Assembly: GCA_031283825.1 (NCBI GenBank)
Contig: JAITAZ010000279.1
Span: forward strand, 1 to 5,857
DNA length: 5,857 nt
DNA from: Planctomycetaceae bacterium
Lineage (GTDB): Bacteria; Planctomycetota; Planctomycetia; Pirellulales; Thermoguttaceae
Direction of reading: 5' to 3'
Shown here piece by piece: positions 5,196 through 5,857 of the stretch; position 1 is the stretch's first letter; every line of letters begins with the position of its first letter. The translations under genes were made by a program, and so were the position numbers. Below the pieces are notes generated by a model that saw only the letters and a program-made list of their open reading frames with translations, had not been told where the DNA came from and searched no databases.

Positions 5196-5540
5196 TTAAA
5201 AAGGAATTTCGGGTAATTGCATATCGAATTCTTCATTGATTATTTTAATAATTTGAATAGACATGTGCCAACTGTAACCGCCATTAACGACTAATCTATC
5301 AACTAAATTTTCTAAACGCTTAGGACATTTATATCCGTTAATTTGTTGATCAGAAAAATCAATATTGTCATTTTTTTTGCGGCGTTTTTTTTCCTGTTCA
5401 ATTTCGGCTGATAATTTTTTCAATTTATTGGCTTTTTTTGATAACCTACTCTTTTCTTTAATTGCCTCTTCTAGTTTTTTCTGGCAATTAAGCAACTTGT
5501 TTTCAAGTCTTGTTTCGTTTTTGCATTTTATGCGTCCCAT
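5196..5540 (-). CDS. small coiled-coil protein, possible transposase N-terminal remnant
   Basis: This is 114 aa from an ATG at 5540 with a good AGGAG seven bases upstream (5552-5548). Residues about 10-57 are a Lys/Glu-rich helix with heptad-like leucines (LENKLLNCQKKLEEAIKEKS and onward), a likely coiled coil. A linker and GYKCPKRLENLV (about 69-80) follow, then GGYSWHMSIQIIKIINEEF (about 87-105) and a short LPEIPF end. It has no signal peptide or membrane segment. A coiled coil followed by a 'Y-S-hydrophobic helix' part recalls the N-terminal, DNA-binding side of some transposases, but I recognise no family for sure. At the end there is a run of five T's; removing one would continue the frame as NSMKNRLVKSDNTIHKE to a TGA at 5146-5144, which fits a truncated, decaying gene. 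It could equally be a small intact protein of unknown role. Confidence 0.6.
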   Translation of the reverse strand: MGRIKCKNETRLENKLLNCQKKLEEAIKEKSRLSKKANKLKKLSAEIEQEKKRRKKNDNIDFSDQQINGYKCPKRLENLVDRLVVNGGYSWHMSIQIIKIINEEFDMQLPEIPF

Positions 5541-5764
5541 TGTAAAACTCCTATCTATCGGGAGGTAAAGTTAAATAAAATCTATTCACAATAAAGTGTA
5601 TCCGATTAATACAAATACACTACTAAAACATAAACTAACAAAATATAAAAAAACAACAAGACCTTTTACAAAAAATACCTTCTAGAACGAATACTTTTTT
5701 CAAACAAACAATTAAAAAAATACCTTAATTCATGTTACGCACTTGCTACGAGTTTTATTTTTTT

Positions 5765-5777
5765 GTAACCGTTCACG
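5765..5777 (+). repeat. partial copy of the GTAACCGTTCACGG repeat
   Basis: GTAACCGTTCACG matches the first 13 bases of the core, then diverges (CGC instead of G). It is preceded by a T-run, as is the copy at 4934. Downstream, CGGAATTTTTTATT (5812-5825) is identical to the 14 bases following the core at 2116-2129, with a hairpin-bearing segment between in this copy only. Confidence 0.6.
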
Positions 5778-5796
5778 CGCAAGAAAAAAATCCTAC

Positions 5797-5809
5797 GCCC
5801 TGAAAGGGC
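5797..5809. repeat. short perfect hairpin GCCCT-GAA-AGGGC
   Basis: Five GC-rich pairs enclose a three-base loop, followed after AGCGGAA by six T's on the plus strand. It could serve as a weak plus-strand terminator for a transcript I cannot identify. The 'ACGCCCTGAAAGGGC' string resembles an intergenic motif seen in other gut bacteria (recollection, not searched). Confidence 0.45.
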
Positions 5810-5857
5810 AGCGGAATTTTTTATTGAATATGGTGAATATGGTCAATATTGTTTGTT

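Larger units (their letters stand above)
5541..5857. other. non-coding AT-rich right end with several small repeats
   Basis: I see no gene. It contains the inverted repeat AGTGTAT/ATACACT (5595-5601 and 5615-5621), which lies 55-80 bases upstream of the coiled-coil gene and could be an operator or leader hairpin. It also holds a partial GTAACCGTTCACG repeat (5765), a GCCCT/AGGGC hairpin (5797-5809), and a 9-bp tandem repeat, GAATATGGT twice (5826-5843). On the minus strand TTGACC (5845-5840) could be a weak -35 box but has only a poor -10 (TAAAAA). Confidence 0.5.

Noticed and set aside
5365..5568. 67-aa Phe/Leu-rich open frame opposite the coiled-coil gene
   Set aside because: The Phe/Ser/Leu richness is just the complement of Lys/Glu codons; the minus-strand frame has a good Shine-Dalgarno and plausible protein structure.
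2105..5777. CRISPR array made of the GTAACCGTTCACGG copies
   Set aside because: Spacing is irregular (tens to thousands of bases), orientation is mixed, and there are no cas genes.
1..5857. tRNA or rRNA genes
   Set aside because: I found no cloverleaf with a GGTTCGAATCC-like T-arm and no rRNA-like conserved segments.

Overview
The window looks like an AT-rich, non-core stretch of a planctomycete chromosome, probably from a low-GC lineage. Three things point that way. One is a Tat-exported Gfo/Idh/MocA oxidoreductase. The second is a DUF1559 protein with a prepilin-like [16 protein letters not shown] segment, a family greatly expanded in Planctomycetota. The third is a small lipoprotein with a 'VSGEITLDGKPL' beta-sandwich start, a usual partner of DUF1559 genes. 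The phylum call is inference from gene families; there is no rRNA or core marker here.

Layout: 1-535 is non-coding, with an imperfect repeat arm, small hairpins and a hairpin over the first ribosome binding site. 536-1897 (+) is the oxidoreductase, followed by a likely terminator. 1898-2600 is non-coding and packed with repeats: a 77-bp inverted repeat, a half copy of a palindromic element, a 286-bp segment bounded by perfect 14-bp inverted repeats and holding two hairpins, and a 124-bp imperfect palindrome. 2601-3044 (-) is the lipoprotein. 3070-3193 is a second 124-bp palindrome, lying between the lipoprotein and the upstream DUF1559 gene (3221-4439, -). 4440-5195 is non-coding and carries a third palindromic element plus a GC-rich long hairpin. 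5196-5540 (-) is a small coiled-coil protein, possibly a remnant of a transposase N-terminus. 5541-5857 is AT-rich non-coding DNA ending in more repeats.

The most interesting point is in the DUF1559 gene. A very good ribosome binding site and ATG (4439) lead into a 35-codon leader that runs into twelve consecutive G's on the coding strand. With 12 G's the frame stops almost at once (41 aa). With 11 or 14 G's the leader joins the prepilin-like protein to give about 405 or 406 aa. This could be a slipped-strand (phase-variable) switch for a surface-associated protein, or an assembly or sequencing error in the homopolymer.

The second theme is the density of palindromic and dispersed repeats in every intergenic gap. 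The same motifs (GTAACCGTTCACGG, GGGAATYTCTAAAAACT, and a 29-bp arm) recur in different gaps, which suggests families of small non-autonomous elements spread through this genome. The lipoprotein and DUF1559 protein probably work together at the cell envelope. The oxidoreductase is transcribed separately and appears unrelated.
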